Below are positions 33,840-42,652 of a DNA stretch of 64,000 bases, piece by piece. Under the pieces are notes generated by a model, which worked only from the letters and a program-made list of their open reading frames with translations, did not search any database and was not told where the DNA came from. The position numbers were made by a program, and so were the translations under genes. The stretch lies in the NCBI RefSeq assembly GCF_020447265.1, contig NZ_JAJADR010000003.1:496001-560000 (forward strand). Reading direction: 5' to 3'. Position 1 is the stretch's first letter, and the number at the start of each line of letters is the position of its first letter. This DNA comes from Hymenobacter lucidus. Its GTDB lineage: Bacteria > Bacteroidota > Bacteroidia > Cytophagales > Hymenobacteraceae.

Positions 33840-33959
33840 ACCGGGCGAAGGTAAGGGCTTTTTGGCAGCCAGCCGGGCGGTTGAATAAATCCAGCGCAGT
33901 GCAAATTATTCCCTTAAAGTTCTATATTACGTCCCTCTCTCCCGCCTACCGTTACGCTC

Positions 33960-34193
33960 ATGAGTAAAATTCTGGAAGAAATCGACCGGGCCCTCGTTGC
34001 TTTCGATTACGCCCACGGCCGCCCCATTGCCATCGAGCTGGGCGAGCGGAAATATACCCAGCTCGTGCTCGACGTGGCCCACCAGCACAGCGCCGGCGGC
34101 ACGCTAACAACCAATACCGGCCGGCCGCTGGCGTACAAAGGCCTCGAAATCCTGCGCGACGACCGGAATATGGATCGGGTACGGGTTATTTAG
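33960..34193 (+). CDS. Small conserved protein of unknown function
   Basis: 77 residues, no signal peptide or membrane helix, not recognised. Predicted pattern is an N-terminal helix (SKILEEIDRALVAFDYAHG) and then strands (PIAIELGERKYTQLVLDVAHQ, PLAYKGLEILRDDRNMDRVRVI) in a small alpha/beta fold. Good codon use and a start 2 bases after the C of TACGCTC (ATG at 33960) support a real gene. It stands alone between the divergent murI and the ABC-F gene. Confidence 0.6.
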   Translation: MSKILEEIDRALVAFDYAHGRPIAIELGERKYTQLVLDVAHQHSAGGTLTTNTGRPLAYKGLEILRDDRNMDRVRVI

Positions 34194-34203
34194 CCTGAAC
34201 CAC

Positions 34204-34239
34204 GGATTTTTAGGATTGGCTGGATTGGTCAGATTTTTT
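34204..34239 (+). repeat. Degenerate 9-bp tandem repeat
   Basis: Four units with GGATT or AGATT at 34204, 34213, 34222 and 34231, exactly 9 bases apart, in the gap before the ABC-F gene. Short G-rich/T-rich repeats of this look are scattered between genes in some Bacteroidota. Confidence 0.55.
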
Positions 34240-34328
34240 ACACAGTGCGGGTTTTCAGCTAAAATCAGCGACGACGAAGCTTAAACGCTTATTTGCGCGC
34301 TCCTTCTGGCTTCTGGCTTTTAGCGCCG

Positions 34329-34336
34329 TACCTTTG
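34329..34336 (+). promoter_or_regulatory. -7 element directly before the ABC-F start
   Basis: TACCTTTG matches TAnnTTTG and ends 4 bases before the ATG at 34341, so transcription would begin at or next to the start codon (leaderless message). It also decides for the ATG at 34341 over the upstream one at 34293. No clear -33. Confidence 0.5.
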
Positions 34337-34340
34337 CGGC

Positions 34341-36260
34341 ATGAATCTGCTTTCCGGGGAAAACCTCTCAAAAAACTACGCTGACCGCTGGCTCTTTCGT
34401 GAGTTGGGCTTTGGTCTGAACTTAGGGCAGCGCGTGGCGCTGGTCGGTATCAACGGTACCGGCAAAACCACTTTGCTGCGCATTCTGGCTGGCCTTGAGC
34501 AACCCGATACGGGTTCGGTAAGTGTGCGCAAGGGCATTCGGGTGGCCTTTTTGGGCCAGCAGCCGGTGTTCGACGAGAATATGACGGTGGAAGAAACCAT
34601 CTTCGCCAGCCAGAATGATACGCTGGCTGCCATCCGCGACTACGAGCACGTAGTAAACGACCCAAACCACAAATCCGACGATTTGCAGCGGGTGATGGAG
34701 CAGATGGACGCCCTGAACGCCTGGGACTACGAGGCGCAGGTAAAGCAGATTCTGGGCCGCCTGGGCATTCTGGGCGAGTTGCTGGAGCGCAAGGTAAGCA
34801 TGCTTTCGGGCGGGCAGCGCAAGCGCGTAGCCCTGGCCCGCGTGCTCATTGAAGAGCCCGAAGTGCTGATCCTCGACGAGCCTACCAACCACTTGGACCT
34901 CGACACCATTGAGTGGCTGGAAGGCCGCCTGGCCTCGCCTTCGCTCACGCTGCTGATGGTAACTCACGACCGGTATTTCCTGGATAAAGTCGCCAACGAA
35001 ATCGTGGAGATGGACCAGGGCCGCGTACACCGCTACCAAGGCAACTACTCCTACTTCGTAGAAAAAAAGGCTGAGCGCGAGCAGATTGAGGTAGCCGAAG
35101 TGGAAAAGGCCCGCAACCTGCTCCGCAAGGAGCTCGACTGGATGCGCCGCCAGCCCCAGGCCCGCGGCACCAAGCAGAAAGCCCGCATCGACGCCTTCTA
35201 CGAAACTCAGGAAAAGGCCAAAACCAAAATCAGTGGTCCACAGCTGGAGCTGAGCGTGAAAACGACGCGCCAGGGTGGTAAAATCATCGAAGTAGAGCAC
35301 CTGCACAAGCAATTCGGCAACAACGTGGTGCTCGACGACTTCAGCTACGTGTTCAAGAAAAAGGACCGTATCGGTCTGATCGGGCCCAACGGCGCGGGCA
35401 AGTCGACACTGATGAACATGCTGACCGGCAAGCTCCAGCCCGACTCCGGCACCGTGGATGCGGGCCAGACCACCGTATTTGGCTACTACACTCAGACCGA
35501 GTTGGAGTTCGACGAGAGCCAGCGCGTAATCGACATCGTGAAGGAAGTGGCCGAAGTAGTGGAAATGGCTAACGGCGAAGTCGTGACGGCCTCGCAGTTT
35601 CTGCAGCACTTCCAGTTTCCGCCGGCCCAGCAGTATACGATGGTAAGCAAGCTGAGCGGGGGCGAAAAGCGCCGTCTGCAGCTGCTGCGCGTGCTGATCA
35701 AGAACCCCAACTTCCTAATTCTGGATGAGCCCACCAACGACCTGGACATCATCACGCTCAACATCCTGGAAGACTTCCTGCTGAACTTCAGCGGCTGCCT
35801 GCTCATCGTGTCTCACGACCGGTACTTCATGGATGCCCTCGTGGAGCACGTATTCGTGCTGGAGCCCGGTGGCAAGATCCGGCAGTTCCCCGGCAACTAC
35901 ACCGACTACCGCGAGTGGCAGAAGGAGCACCAGGCCGAGGAATACGCCCGCGAGAAGGCCCAGACGGCCAAAGCCGCCGCCGGGGTGGCACCGTCGGCCG
36001 CGCCCGTTGCCGCAGCTCCCGTAGCCACGGCTACTTCTGCCCCCAAGCGCAAGGCTACGTTTGCCGAGAAAAAGGAGTACGAAACCCTCGAAAAGGACAT
36101 CGAGAAGCTAGAAACCCGCAAACTGCAACTCATTGAGCAGCTCAACGCCGGCACCGGCTCGCACAAAGAGCTGGCCGACTGGGCCGCCGAGCTGAAGCAA
36201 ACCGACAAAGACCTCGACAGCAAAGGCGAGCGGTGGTTGGAGCTGGCCGACCTGGTCTAA
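34341..36260 (+). CDS. ABC-F family ATPase (ribosome-associated type)
   Basis: 639 residues: two ATP-binding cassettes without membrane segments, the mark of ABC-F proteins, which act on ribosomes (translation factors or antibiotic protection). Cassette 1: Walker A GINGTGKTT, signature LSGGQRKRVAL, Walker B DEPTNHLD. The linker helices carry a basic stretch (DWMRRQPQARGTKQKARIDAF). Cassette 2: GPNGAGKST, LSGGEKRRLQLL, DEPTNDLD. The C-terminus has an Ala/Pro-rich linker and a coiled coil (KKEYETLEKDIEKLETRK), as in the Uup type. The start at 34341 (MNLLSGENLSKNY) begins the first beta strand properly. Followed by a strong terminator. Confidence 0.93.
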   Translation: MNLLSGENLSKNYADRWLFRELGFGLNLGQRVALVGINGTGKTTLLRILAGLEQPDTGSVSVRKGIRVAFLGQQPVFDENMTVEETIFASQNDTLAAIRDYEHVVNDPNHKSDDLQRVMEQMDALNAWDYEAQVKQILGRLGILGELLERKVSMLSGGQRKRVALARVLIEEPEVLILDEPTNHLDLDTIEWLEGRLASPSLTLLMVTHDRYFLDKVANEIVEMDQGRVHRYQGNYSYFVEKKAEREQIEVAEVEKARNLLRKELDWMRRQPQARGTKQKARIDAFYETQEKAKTKISGPQLELSVKTTRQGGKIIEVEHLHKQFGNNVVLDDFSYVFKKKDRIGLIGPNGAGKSTLMNMLTGKLQPDSGTVDAGQTTVFGYYTQTELEFDESQRVIDIVKEVAEVVEMANGEVVTASQFLQHFQFPPAQQYTMVSKLSGGEKRRLQLLRVLIKNPNFLILDEPTNDLDIITLNILEDFLLNFSGCLLIVSHDRYFMDALVEHVFVLEPGGKIRQFPGNYTDYREWQKEHQAEEYAREKAQTAKAAAGVAPSAAPVAAAPVATATSAPKRKATFAEKKEYETLEKDIEKLETRKLQLIEQLNAGTGSHKELADWAAELKQTDKDLDSKGERWLELADLV

Positions 36261-36277
36261 GCACTGTACTGATTCAT

Positions 36278-36313
36278 GAAAAAGCCCCGTCAGGATTCTG
36301 ACGGGGCTTTTTC
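36278..36313. terminator. Terminator of the ABC-F gene
   Basis: Perfect 16-base arms (GAAAAAGCCCCGTCAG / CTGACGGGGCTTTTTC) with a GATT loop, 17 bases after the stop codon. Confidence 0.93.
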
Positions 36314-36577
36314 GTTGCTTTCTACGCTCTCACTGCACTACGTTGGGGTGCTGAATATATCTAAACGAGGGTTGGATAAATAACGAATCACGCTTCGGAT
36401 TGGCTCTACCCGGCCAACATCCGACGACTCACCAAGCTAGCTTAGCATAGCGTATTAGGCAGTTCCGGATTGCTAAAAAAAATGGCGCAAACACCCCTGC
36501 AGTTTGTCGCATTTAACCACCTTACAGGGTGGATTTGGCGCGTACTTTTACCATGTACTCACTTAACCAACCCTCAC
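36314..36577. other. Intergenic stretch before the VOC gene
   Basis: About 260 bases with no gene and no clear repeat. Near the VOC gene it has TACTTTTA (36543-36550), one base off the -7 element. Nothing else recognised. Confidence 0.4.
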
Positions 36578-37015
36578 ATGGCAACTAATATCTTTGTCAA
36601 TCTGCCCGTCAAAGACCTGAACGCTTCGGTGGCTTTTTTCACCCAGCTAGGGTTTAGCTTCAATCCCCAGATGGCCGACGAAAGGGGCACCTGCATGGTC
36701 ATCAGCGACACTATCAACGTGATGCTGCTGGTAGAGCCGTTTTTCCAGACGTTCACGGGCAAGCCGCTGGTCGATGCTCATCAGGCCAACGAATTCATTA
36801 TCTGTCTATCGGTCGACAGCCGCACTGAGGTTGACCGTATCGCTGACGCGGCTCTGGCTGCCGGGGGGCAATCCGTAGCGCAGCAGCCGGAAAACGAAAT
36901 GGAATTCATGTACGACCGTAACTTCCAGGACCTCGACGGCCACCTCTGGAATGTGATGTACATGGATCCTACCTTCGCCCAACAGACGTCTCCGGCCGAA
37001 GCCGCTGCGCAATAA
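36578..37015 (+). CDS. VOC-family (glyoxalase/bleomycin-resistance-like) protein
   Basis: 145 residues from the ATG at 36578 (MATNIFVNLPVKDLNASV), the usual start for this subfamily; the open frame to 36470 adds a non-conserved stretch. Two beta-alpha-beta modules: NIFVNLPVKDLNASVAFFTQLGF with TCMVISDTINVMLL, then NEFIICLSVDSRTEVDRIADAA with MYDRNFQDLDGHLWNVMYMD, which has the typical DLDGHLW metal-side motif. The family binds a metal and acts on varied small molecules; the substrate is unknown. Cytoplasmic, single gene. Confidence 0.88.
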   Translation: MATNIFVNLPVKDLNASVAFFTQLGFSFNPQMADERGTCMVISDTINVMLLVEPFFQTFTGKPLVDAHQANEFIICLSVDSRTEVDRIADAALAAGGQSVAQQPENEMEFMYDRNFQDLDGHLWNVMYMDPTFAQQTSPAEAAAQ

Positions 37016-37355
37016 CTGCTACGAGCGTTCGGCCTACACTCTCGCACCTTCCCCCGTTGCTTGCCACCCACTGCCGTGCCCTTCGCTTCTAGGGGCGCAA
37101 CGGCTGCGGGGAATAATTACTTGCCTCACTCAAACAGAAGCCCCGGCCCTAAACGCCTTGAATCTTCACCCAAAACGCAGATGCCCTTCCGGCCATATGA
37201 ACGGAAGGGCATTTGCGTTTGGATAGTTACCTAGCTGGTTTACCGCTTTTCAAACGGGATGAGCCCGCAAAAAAGAGGCTTGGCATCACTTGGGGAAGTC
37301 GGAAAAGGCTTGGGCAAGGACATGCAGGGTTCTGACGGGACTTTTTTTGAGTTGC
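37016..37355. other. Intergenic stretch with a bidirectional hairpin
   Basis: About 340 bases between two convergent genes. Apart from the hairpin at 37171-37222 I see no gene or repeat. Confidence 0.45.
37171..37222. terminator. Bidirectional hairpin
   Basis: Arms CAAAACGCA-ATGCCCTTCCG / CGGAAGGGCAT-TGCGTTTGG (two mismatches in about 20) between convergent genes, with T-rich flanks on both sides. Confidence 0.7.
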
Positions 37356-38252
37356 TTACTCCCTGGTGGCGGGGGCTGCCGGCGGAACGGGTACTACTCC
37401 GGCAGGTGGCAAGGGCTGCGCCGCTACTACCGGTCGGGGCGGAGTGGTGGGCTGGTATTGCACTTTCTTACGCTCCTGGTCAAAGTCGAACAACAAAGTT
37501 CGCTCCCCGACGGGCATGCCCACGCGCAGCAGCAAGGTCTGGTCGTAGCTAGGGAAGCTCACGTAGCCGCGGGACAGCTCGCCGGGCTTCAGGATGTGCT
37601 TGCGCAGCACTTTAACTTCCCAATAGCTCTTTTCCAGCACCGTTTGGTCGGCCTTCACGGCATGGGCCATGTGCTGATCCTCAGCCATCACGGCGTTGTT
37701 GATGTGCTGTTCCTCGCGCCGGGCCAGCTCGGCCTGCTTTTCCTGCTCGGTACCCTTGGGCGTGTCAATCACCTCAGTAATAGACGCGGCCATGTCCATC
37801 CACTCCAGGAAGCTGATGCCATTGGCCTTGCGAGCTTCGTAGTTGATCTTGTTGGTCAGCGCCTGAATGCGGTGTTCGGGGTCGATGGCATATACCTGGG
37901 CGGGTACATAGGGCACGTTAGCATTCATTTTCACCGCATTGCGCTTGGCCGTTTTCTTGTCCATCATCACGGGCATGTAATAAAACGTGCCTGGGTTGAC
38001 GGCCAGCTCTCTGTTCGAGCCGTTACGGATTTCCACCTCAAACACGAGATTCTTATCGCGTAGGTGGGCGTAGCAAAGCTGCACCTCCACGCTGTCGAAG
38101 TTGGTGCTCATCGACGGACGCCCGTCGGTCCACTCACTGTCGGGCTGCCGAGGCTTTACGGTCAGATAATGCGAGGGGCCGCAGCTGGCTAGCGTGCCCA
38201 GGGCCAATAGGGTTGCCAACGCACCCTGATGCAGAGAATAACGCAGGTTCAT
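37356..38252 (-). CDS. Lipoprotein of unknown function
   Basis: 298 residues. Signal peptide with a lipobox LASC (Cys24), then a beta-rich part (about 45-110; VEVQLCYAHLRDKNLVFEVEIRNGSNRELAV) that suggests an Ig-like domain, a long charged helical region (about 125-215; KGTEQEKQAELARREEQHIN, a likely coiled coil), another beta part (KSYWEVKVLRKHILKPGELSRGYVSF) and a Pro/Ala-rich tail. I do not recognise a family. The likely location is the periplasmic side of the outer membrane. Single gene, convergent with the VOC gene. Confidence 0.75.
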   Translation of the reverse strand: MNLRYSLHQGALATLLALGTLASCGPSHYLTVKPRQPDSEWTDGRPSMSTNFDSVEVQLCYAHLRDKNLVFEVEIRNGSNRELAVNPGTFYYMPVMMDKKTAKRNAVKMNANVPYVPAQVYAIDPEHRIQALTNKINYEARKANGISFLEWMDMAASITEVIDTPKGTEQEKQAELARREEQHINNAVMAEDQHMAHAVKADQTVLEKSYWEVKVLRKHILKPGELSRGYVSFPSYDQTLLLRVGMPVGERTLLFDFDQERKKVQYQPTTPPRPVVAAQPLPPAGVVPVPPAAPATRE

Positions 38253-38302
38253 AATGCAAAATAGTAGCTATAGAGGCTAGAGCCTTTCAGACGGGAAATG
38301 GT

Positions 38303-38338
38303 GGCAGCCGCACCCGTTTTTTTTTGGTGCCGGCTGCC
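38303..38338 (-). terminator. Possible terminator after the DUF952 gene
   Basis: Arms GGCAGCCG-CACC / GGTG-C-CGGCTGCC with one bulged base and a T-rich loop on the plus strand, 44 bases past the DUF952 stop and before the next gene. Confidence 0.4.
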
Positions 38339-38381
38339 GGGCCAAACATAAGCAGCCGGAGTCAAAAAACACCACACGTTG

Positions 38382-38750
38382 CTATCCTTCATGCAGTTCG
38401 GCTGGCAGCTCAAATTGCCCGTTGGAACTCGCCGTAAAGGCCAGCACCCGCAGAATGGCCGCCTGCGGAATCGGGCCGAAAACGTGGGCAAAAGCCTCGT
38501 TGCGGGCCGCCATCCACTCCCGCTCCACGCGCACTCCAGCCTCGGTTAGCCGGTCTTCGGCTATTTCCAGCAGCAGCACCTCGGGGCAGCCGGCGTAGTA
38601 ACGGCGGGCCGTTTCCAGAATCTGGTGCTTTTCGGAGCAGTGAATAAAGCCTTCGGCAGCCAGGTCGGCACTGGCAAAAAAGCCGGTTTGTTGAGCCGAT
38701 TTCCAGTCCGCCGGGTCGGCAATTCGGTAGATGCGGGGTAAAGAGCTCAT
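38382..38750 (-). CDS. DUF952-family protein
   Basis: 122 residues, soluble. The DUF952 signature is visible: IYRIADPADWKSAQQTGFF near the N-terminus, then AAEGFIHCSEKHQILETARRYY with the conserved FIHCS, LLLEIAEDRL, and FAHVFGPIPQAAILRVL at the C-terminus. The family is related to ADP-ribosyltransferase-like folds; its reaction is not known to me. It lies downstream of the unknown gene at 38872 with a long hairpin between them. Confidence 0.85.
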   Translation of the reverse strand: MSSLPRIYRIADPADWKSAQQTGFFASADLAAEGFIHCSEKHQILETARRYYAGCPEVLLLEIAEDRLTEAGVRVEREWMAARNEAFAHVFGPIPQAAILRVLAFTASSNGQFELPAELHEG

Positions 38751-38767
38751 GGTACCCAGAAAAAGCA

Positions 38768-38839
38768 GGGCTTCCGTTCGGTTCCGCTTCGGCTGCTACT
38801 CAGTGGTAACCGGCAAAGCGGAATTCCGAACGGAAGCCC
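38768..38839 (-). terminator. Long hairpin upstream of the DUF952 gene
   Basis: Arms of about 22 bases (38768-38789 and 38816-38839), differing only by a two-base insertion in the right arm, with a GC-rich loop. It lies 32 bases past the stop of the gene at 38872 and just before the DUF952 start. Likely terminator of the upstream gene. Confidence 0.6.
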
Positions 38840-38871
38840 ATTCAGCAATCAAAACTTATTTTTCGGCGGCC

Positions 38872-39270
38872 TTACGCCTTCCACACCTCTTTGCGCACGT
38901 TTTTGCCAACCGACAAAATCAGGCGCGTGGGGTTGGGTACCAGCACGAGGCGGGCTTCTTTACCGGGAAATTCGTCGGAATCGACCCAGACGCCTTCCTT
39001 GTGCGAGGGCAGGTAGCCCGTGTCGCCTTTGATATCGTTGGGCAGGTAGGCCGTGGGCAGCAGCACATCCGTGTCGGGGCAGAGCTGCTCGTGTACTTTC
39101 TCTAATACTGATTCCAGATACTGGCCGTATTCGTCGTTAAAATCGTCTTCCAGTTCGTGTAGTTCTTCCTCCACGTCGTCGTAGCGGGCATCGTCGTAGG
39201 TCAGCTTGTGCAGCTCCTGCTTTTTTTCGATCAGCGCAACGAGGGCCTGGTTGAGTTCCTCCTTATTCAT
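38872..39270 (-). CDS. Acidic conserved protein of unknown function
   Basis: 132 residues from the ATG at 39270 (MNKEELNQALVALIEKK) in the GCTATGA start context seen at many genes here; the open frame to 39342 is not conserved-looking. The N-terminal half is a helical, very acidic region (about 1-60; YDDVEEELHELEDDFNDEYG), the C-terminal half has strands and loops (TDVLLPTAYLPNDI; GVWVDSDEFPGKEARLVLVPNP; RLILSVGKNVRKEVW). No signal peptide. Family not recognised. It is divergent from hppD. Confidence 0.7.
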   Translation of the reverse strand: MNKEELNQALVALIEKKQELHKLTYDDARYDDVEEELHELEDDFNDEYGQYLESVLEKVHEQLCPDTDVLLPTAYLPNDIKGDTGYLPSHKEGVWVDSDEFPGKEARLVLVPNPTRLILSVGKNVRKEVWKA

Positions 39271-39497
39271 AGCTACGGGGAAAAAAGGGTTAATGCACAA
39301 AGGTGCGTAGGATTCTGCAATTGTACGCACCAAAACCCGCAAACGCCAAGCCGTTGCAGCACGAATAGCAGCACCAACTGCGCGGTTTGTGTTCCGGCCA
39401 TTACCAGTGCCGGCCCCGTATTGGAACGAATTGCGGCAAAGCCGTATTTTTACCCGAACAACGCCCTTCCCACCCGAAACCTTACTCTCCTACTGCC

Positions 39498-40631
39498 ATG
39501 CAAACCATGACTTCGCCTGAAGTGCAGGCCCACCCCGCCCACGACTTCCTGCCCCTGAAAGGCACCGACTACGTGGAATTCTACGTCGGCAATGCCAAGC
39601 AGGCAGCGTACTTCTACCAAGCTGCTTTCGGCTTCGAGCTGGTGGCCTACGCCGGCCCCGAAACCGGCCTGCGCGACCGGGCCAGCTACGTGTTGCAGCA
39701 GGGTAAAATCCGCTTCGTGCTCACCACCTCCCTGCTGCCCGACTCCGACATTATGCGCCACGTAGCCCAGCACGGCGACGGCGTGAAGGTAATGGCCCTC
39801 TGGGTGGACGATGCCCGCAAGTCGTGGGAAGAAACCACCAAGCGCGGCGCCAAGTCGGCTTTCGAGCCTTATACCATCGAGGATGAGTTTGGCAGCGTCA
39901 CGCTCTCGGGCATTCATACCTACGGCGAGAGCATACACACCTTCGTAGAGCGCACCAACTATAGCGGTGCGTTCATGCCCGGCTTCGTGGCCAAATCGGG
40001 CCTGGTGCCGCAGCCTGCACCAGTGGGCCTGCTGCACGTCGACCACTGCGTGGGCAACGTGGGCTGGGGCGAGATGAACCAGTGGGTGAAGTTTTACGAG
40101 GACGTGATGGGCTTCAAGCTGCTGCTCACCTTCGACGATGAGGATATCAGCACCGAGTATTCGGCTTTGATGTCGAAAGTGGTTTCGAACGGCAACGGCT
40201 ACGTCAAATTCCCTATCAACGAGCCTGCCGAGGGCAAGAAAAAGTCGCAGATTGAGGAATACCTTGACTACTACCACTCGGCTGGCGTGCAGCACATTGC
40301 CATTGCCACCAACGATATCCGGGCTACCGTAACTGAGCTGCGCCGCCGCGGCGTGGAGTTTCTCTCGGTACCCGGTACTTACTATGAGGACCTGCTGGAG
40401 CGCATCGGCGCCATCGACGAGGACCTGGAATCGTTGAAAGAGCTGAACCTGCTCGTCGACCGGGATGAGGAAGGCTACCTGCTCCAGATTTTTACCAAGC
40501 CCGTGGAAGACCGGCCCACGGTATTCTTTGAAATCATTCAGCGCAAAGGTGCCAAGAGCTTCGGCAAAGGCAACTTCAAGGCCCTGTTTGAAAGCATCGA
40601 GCGGGAGCAAGCACTACGCGGCAACCTGTAA
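39498..40631 (+). CDS. hppD: 4-hydroxyphenylpyruvate dioxygenase
   Basis: 377-residue non-heme iron dioxygenase of tyrosine breakdown, making homogentisate. The ATG at 39498 (MQTMTSPEVQAHPAHDFLP) gives the normal length; the frame upstream to 39387 lacks similarity. Two VOC-type halves. The three iron ligands are in their motifs: GLLHVDHCVGNV (first His, about residue 180), GVQHIAIATNDI (second His, about 265) and VFFEIIQRKGAKSFG (Glu, about 347), along with LLVDRDEEGYLLQIF. No homogentisate dioxygenase lies nearby, so the pathway must continue elsewhere. Confidence 0.95.
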   Translation: MQTMTSPEVQAHPAHDFLPLKGTDYVEFYVGNAKQAAYFYQAAFGFELVAYAGPETGLRDRASYVLQQGKIRFVLTTSLLPDSDIMRHVAQHGDGVKVMALWVDDARKSWEETTKRGAKSAFEPYTIEDEFGSVTLSGIHTYGESIHTFVERTNYSGAFMPGFVAKSGLVPQPAPVGLLHVDHCVGNVGWGEMNQWVKFYEDVMGFKLLLTFDDEDISTEYSALMSKVVSNGNGYVKFPINEPAEGKKKSQIEEYLDYYHSAGVQHIAIATNDIRATVTELRRRGVEFLSVPGTYYEDLLERIGAIDEDLESLKELNLLVDRDEEGYLLQIFTKPVEDRPTVFFEIIQRKGAKSFGKGNFKALFESIEREQALRGNL

Positions 40632-40670
40632 CAGCTGTCGTCTTCGCAGGTAGAAACGCTCTTTTACCGG

Positions 40671-40704
40671 AAAGCCCTAACGCCTGAGCAGGCGTTAGGG
40701 CTTT
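40671..40704. terminator. Terminator of hppD
   Basis: Perfect 15-base arms (AAAGCCCTAACGCCT / AGGCGTTAGGGCTTT) with a GAGC loop, 39 bases past the stop. Confidence 0.9.
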
Positions 40705-40737
40705 TCACGTAAGGCCGCTGAGCCCATTTCAGGGGGC

Positions 40738-40764
40738 GGATTGCTGCGCGCCTCGCAAGGACAT
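40738..40764 (-). repeat. Copy of a dispersed repeat
   Basis: On the minus strand this reads ATGTCCTTGCGAGGCGCGC followed by AGCAATCC. It shares TGTCCTTGCGAG with the arms of the palindrome at 8430-8670 and recalls the widespread intergenic word type TTGCGAGC...GCGAAGCAATCC. Confidence 0.55.
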
Positions 40765-40824
40765 TAAAAAAACCTCTTTTCTTTACGCTCGTTCTGTTAC
40801 CCGCACAACTTACCATTCCCATTC

Positions 40825-42561
40825 ATGGCCCTGACCTCCGACATCCAAGCCAAAATCAACACCTGGCTTTCCGGCAACTACGACTCCGATACCAAAGCCA
40901 ACATCCAGCAGCTGCTCGACGCCGGCGACGAAGAAACCCTGAACGACGCCTTCTACCGCGACCTGGAGTTTGGTACCGGCGGGCTACGCGGTATTATGGG
41001 CAACGGCTCGAACCGCATGAACCGCTACACGCTGGGCATGGCTACCCAGGGTTTGTGCAACTACCTGCTCCAGTCGTTCCCGAACCAGGAAATCAAGGTG
41101 GCGCTGGCCCACGACTCGCGCAACAACAGCCGCGAGTTTGCCCGCATTGCGGCTGGTATCTTCTCGGCCAACGGTATTACGGCCTACCTTTTCAACGAGC
41201 TGCGCCCCACGCCCGAGCTGTCGTTTGCCATCCGGCACCTGGGCTGCCAGAGCGGCTGCGTGATTACGGCTTCGCACAACCCCAAGGAGTACAACGGCTA
41301 CAAAGTATACTGGCAGGACGGCTCCCAGGTGGTAGCCCCCCACGATAAGAACATCATTGCCGAAGTCAACGCCATTCAGAGCGTAGACGAGGTGAAGTTT
41401 CAGGCCGATGAGTCGCGCATTCACCTCATCGGTGAGGAGCTGGACGCGGCCTATCTGGCCCAGGTAAAAAATCTGAGCATCAACCCCGCCGCCATTCAGC
41501 GCCAGCACGACCTCAAAATCGTGTACACGCCCCTGCACGGTACGGGTATTACGCTCGTACCCAAGGCACTGGCTCAACTGGGCTTTACCAACGTGAGCAT
41601 CGTGGAAGGTCAGGCCACGCCCGATGGCAACTTCCCCACGGTACTGTCGCCGAATCCTGAGGAAAAGGTAGCTATGCAGATGGCCCTCGACCAGGCCCGG
41701 GCGCAGGATGCCGACCTCGTTATTGCCACCGACCCCGATGCCGACCGGGTGGGTATGGCCGTGAAAGACAACAAGGGCGAATGGGTGCTGGTAAACGGCA
41801 ACCAGACGGCCGCCCTACTCACGCACTACCTGCTCTCGGCCCGCCATAAAGCTGGCAAAATGACCGATAAGGATTTTATCGTCTACACTATCGTAACCAG
41901 CGACGTGCTCGGCGACATTGCCCACGCCCACCGTGTGAAGGCCTACCAGACGCTGACCGGCTTCAAGTACATTGCCGGCATCATTCGGGACTTGGAAGGC
42001 CAGGAAAACTACATCGGCGGCGGCGAGGAAAGCTATGGCTACATGATCGGCTCGTTTGTGCGCGACAAAGACGCTATTTCGGCCTGCGCTCTGGTTGCCG
42101 AAATGGCCGCCGTGGCCAAAGACAACGGCCAGACGCTCTACCAGGCCATGATTGACATGTACGTTACCTACGGCCTCTACAAGGAAGACCTGATTTCGCT
42201 GACCAAGAAAGGCCAGCGCGGGGCCGAGGAAATCCAGGAAATGATGGCCGGCCTGCGGGCCAACCCGCCCCGCACCATTGCCGGCCTGCCCGTAGTGGAG
42301 ATGCGCGACTACAAAACCGGCGTTATCCGCAATCTGCACACTGGCGAGGAAAGCGCCACCGGCCTGGAAAGCTCCAACGTACTCCAGTTTATCTTGGCCG
42401 ACGGCAGCAAGGTGTCGGCCCGCCCCTCGGGCACCGAGCCCAAAATCAAGTTCTACTTCAGCGTCAAGCAGCCCCTCAAGTCCCACGTCGATTTTGACCT
42501 GGCCGACAAGCTGGCCGGCGAGAAGATTGCCGCCATCATCGAGGACATGCAGCTGCGGTAA
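40825..42561 (+). CDS. Phospho-sugar mutase (phosphoglucomutase/phosphomannomutase)
   Basis: 578-residue alpha-D-phosphohexomutase, the longer type found in Bacteroidota, which moves the phosphate between C1 and C6 of glucose or mannose (or on ribose in some members). Catalytic serine loop VITASHNPKEYNGYK near residue 150; metal-binding loop DPDADRVG near residue 308; sugar-binding GGEESYG near residue 397; phosphate-binding RPSGTEPKIKFY near residue 535. N-terminal EFGTGGLRGIMG motif is also typical. Substrate preference cannot be set by eye, so no symbol. It stands alone, with a strong terminator. Confidence 0.93.
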   Translation: MALTSDIQAKINTWLSGNYDSDTKANIQQLLDAGDEETLNDAFYRDLEFGTGGLRGIMGNGSNRMNRYTLGMATQGLCNYLLQSFPNQEIKVALAHDSRNNSREFARIAAGIFSANGITAYLFNELRPTPELSFAIRHLGCQSGCVITASHNPKEYNGYKVYWQDGSQVVAPHDKNIIAEVNAIQSVDEVKFQADESRIHLIGEELDAAYLAQVKNLSINPAAIQRQHDLKIVYTPLHGTGITLVPKALAQLGFTNVSIVEGQATPDGNFPTVLSPNPEEKVAMQMALDQARAQDADLVIATDPDADRVGMAVKDNKGEWVLVNGNQTAALLTHYLLSARHKAGKMTDKDFIVYTIVTSDVLGDIAHAHRVKAYQTLTGFKYIAGIIRDLEGQENYIGGGEESYGYMIGSFVRDKDAISACALVAEMAAVAKDNGQTLYQAMIDMYVTYGLYKEDLISLTKKGQRGAEEIQEMMAGLRANPPRTIAGLPVVEMRDYKTGVIRNLHTGEESATGLESSNVLQFILADGSKVSARPSGTEPKIKFYFSVKQPLKSHVDFDLADKLAGEKIAAIIEDMQLR

Positions 42562-42581
42562 ACTGCCAAGCCCTTTAACCC

Positions 42582-42616
42582 AACAAAAAAGCCCGGCTCG
42601 TCCGGGCTTTTTTGTT
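42582..42616. terminator. Terminator of the phosphohexomutase gene
   Basis: Perfect 15-base arms (AACAAAAAAGCCCGG / CCGGGCTTTTTTGTT) with a 5-base loop, 20 bases past the stop. Confidence 0.94.
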
Positions 42617-42652
42617 TTTACTCTCCTCTCCTACCCGCCAGTGAGAAGCATC

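Noticed and set aside
39450-40610. Minus-strand frame of 386 codons over hppD, and similar long frames over cca, ABC-F and the PspC gene
   Set aside because: All lie antisense to well-recognised enzymes in high-GC DNA, where stop codons are rare in such frames.
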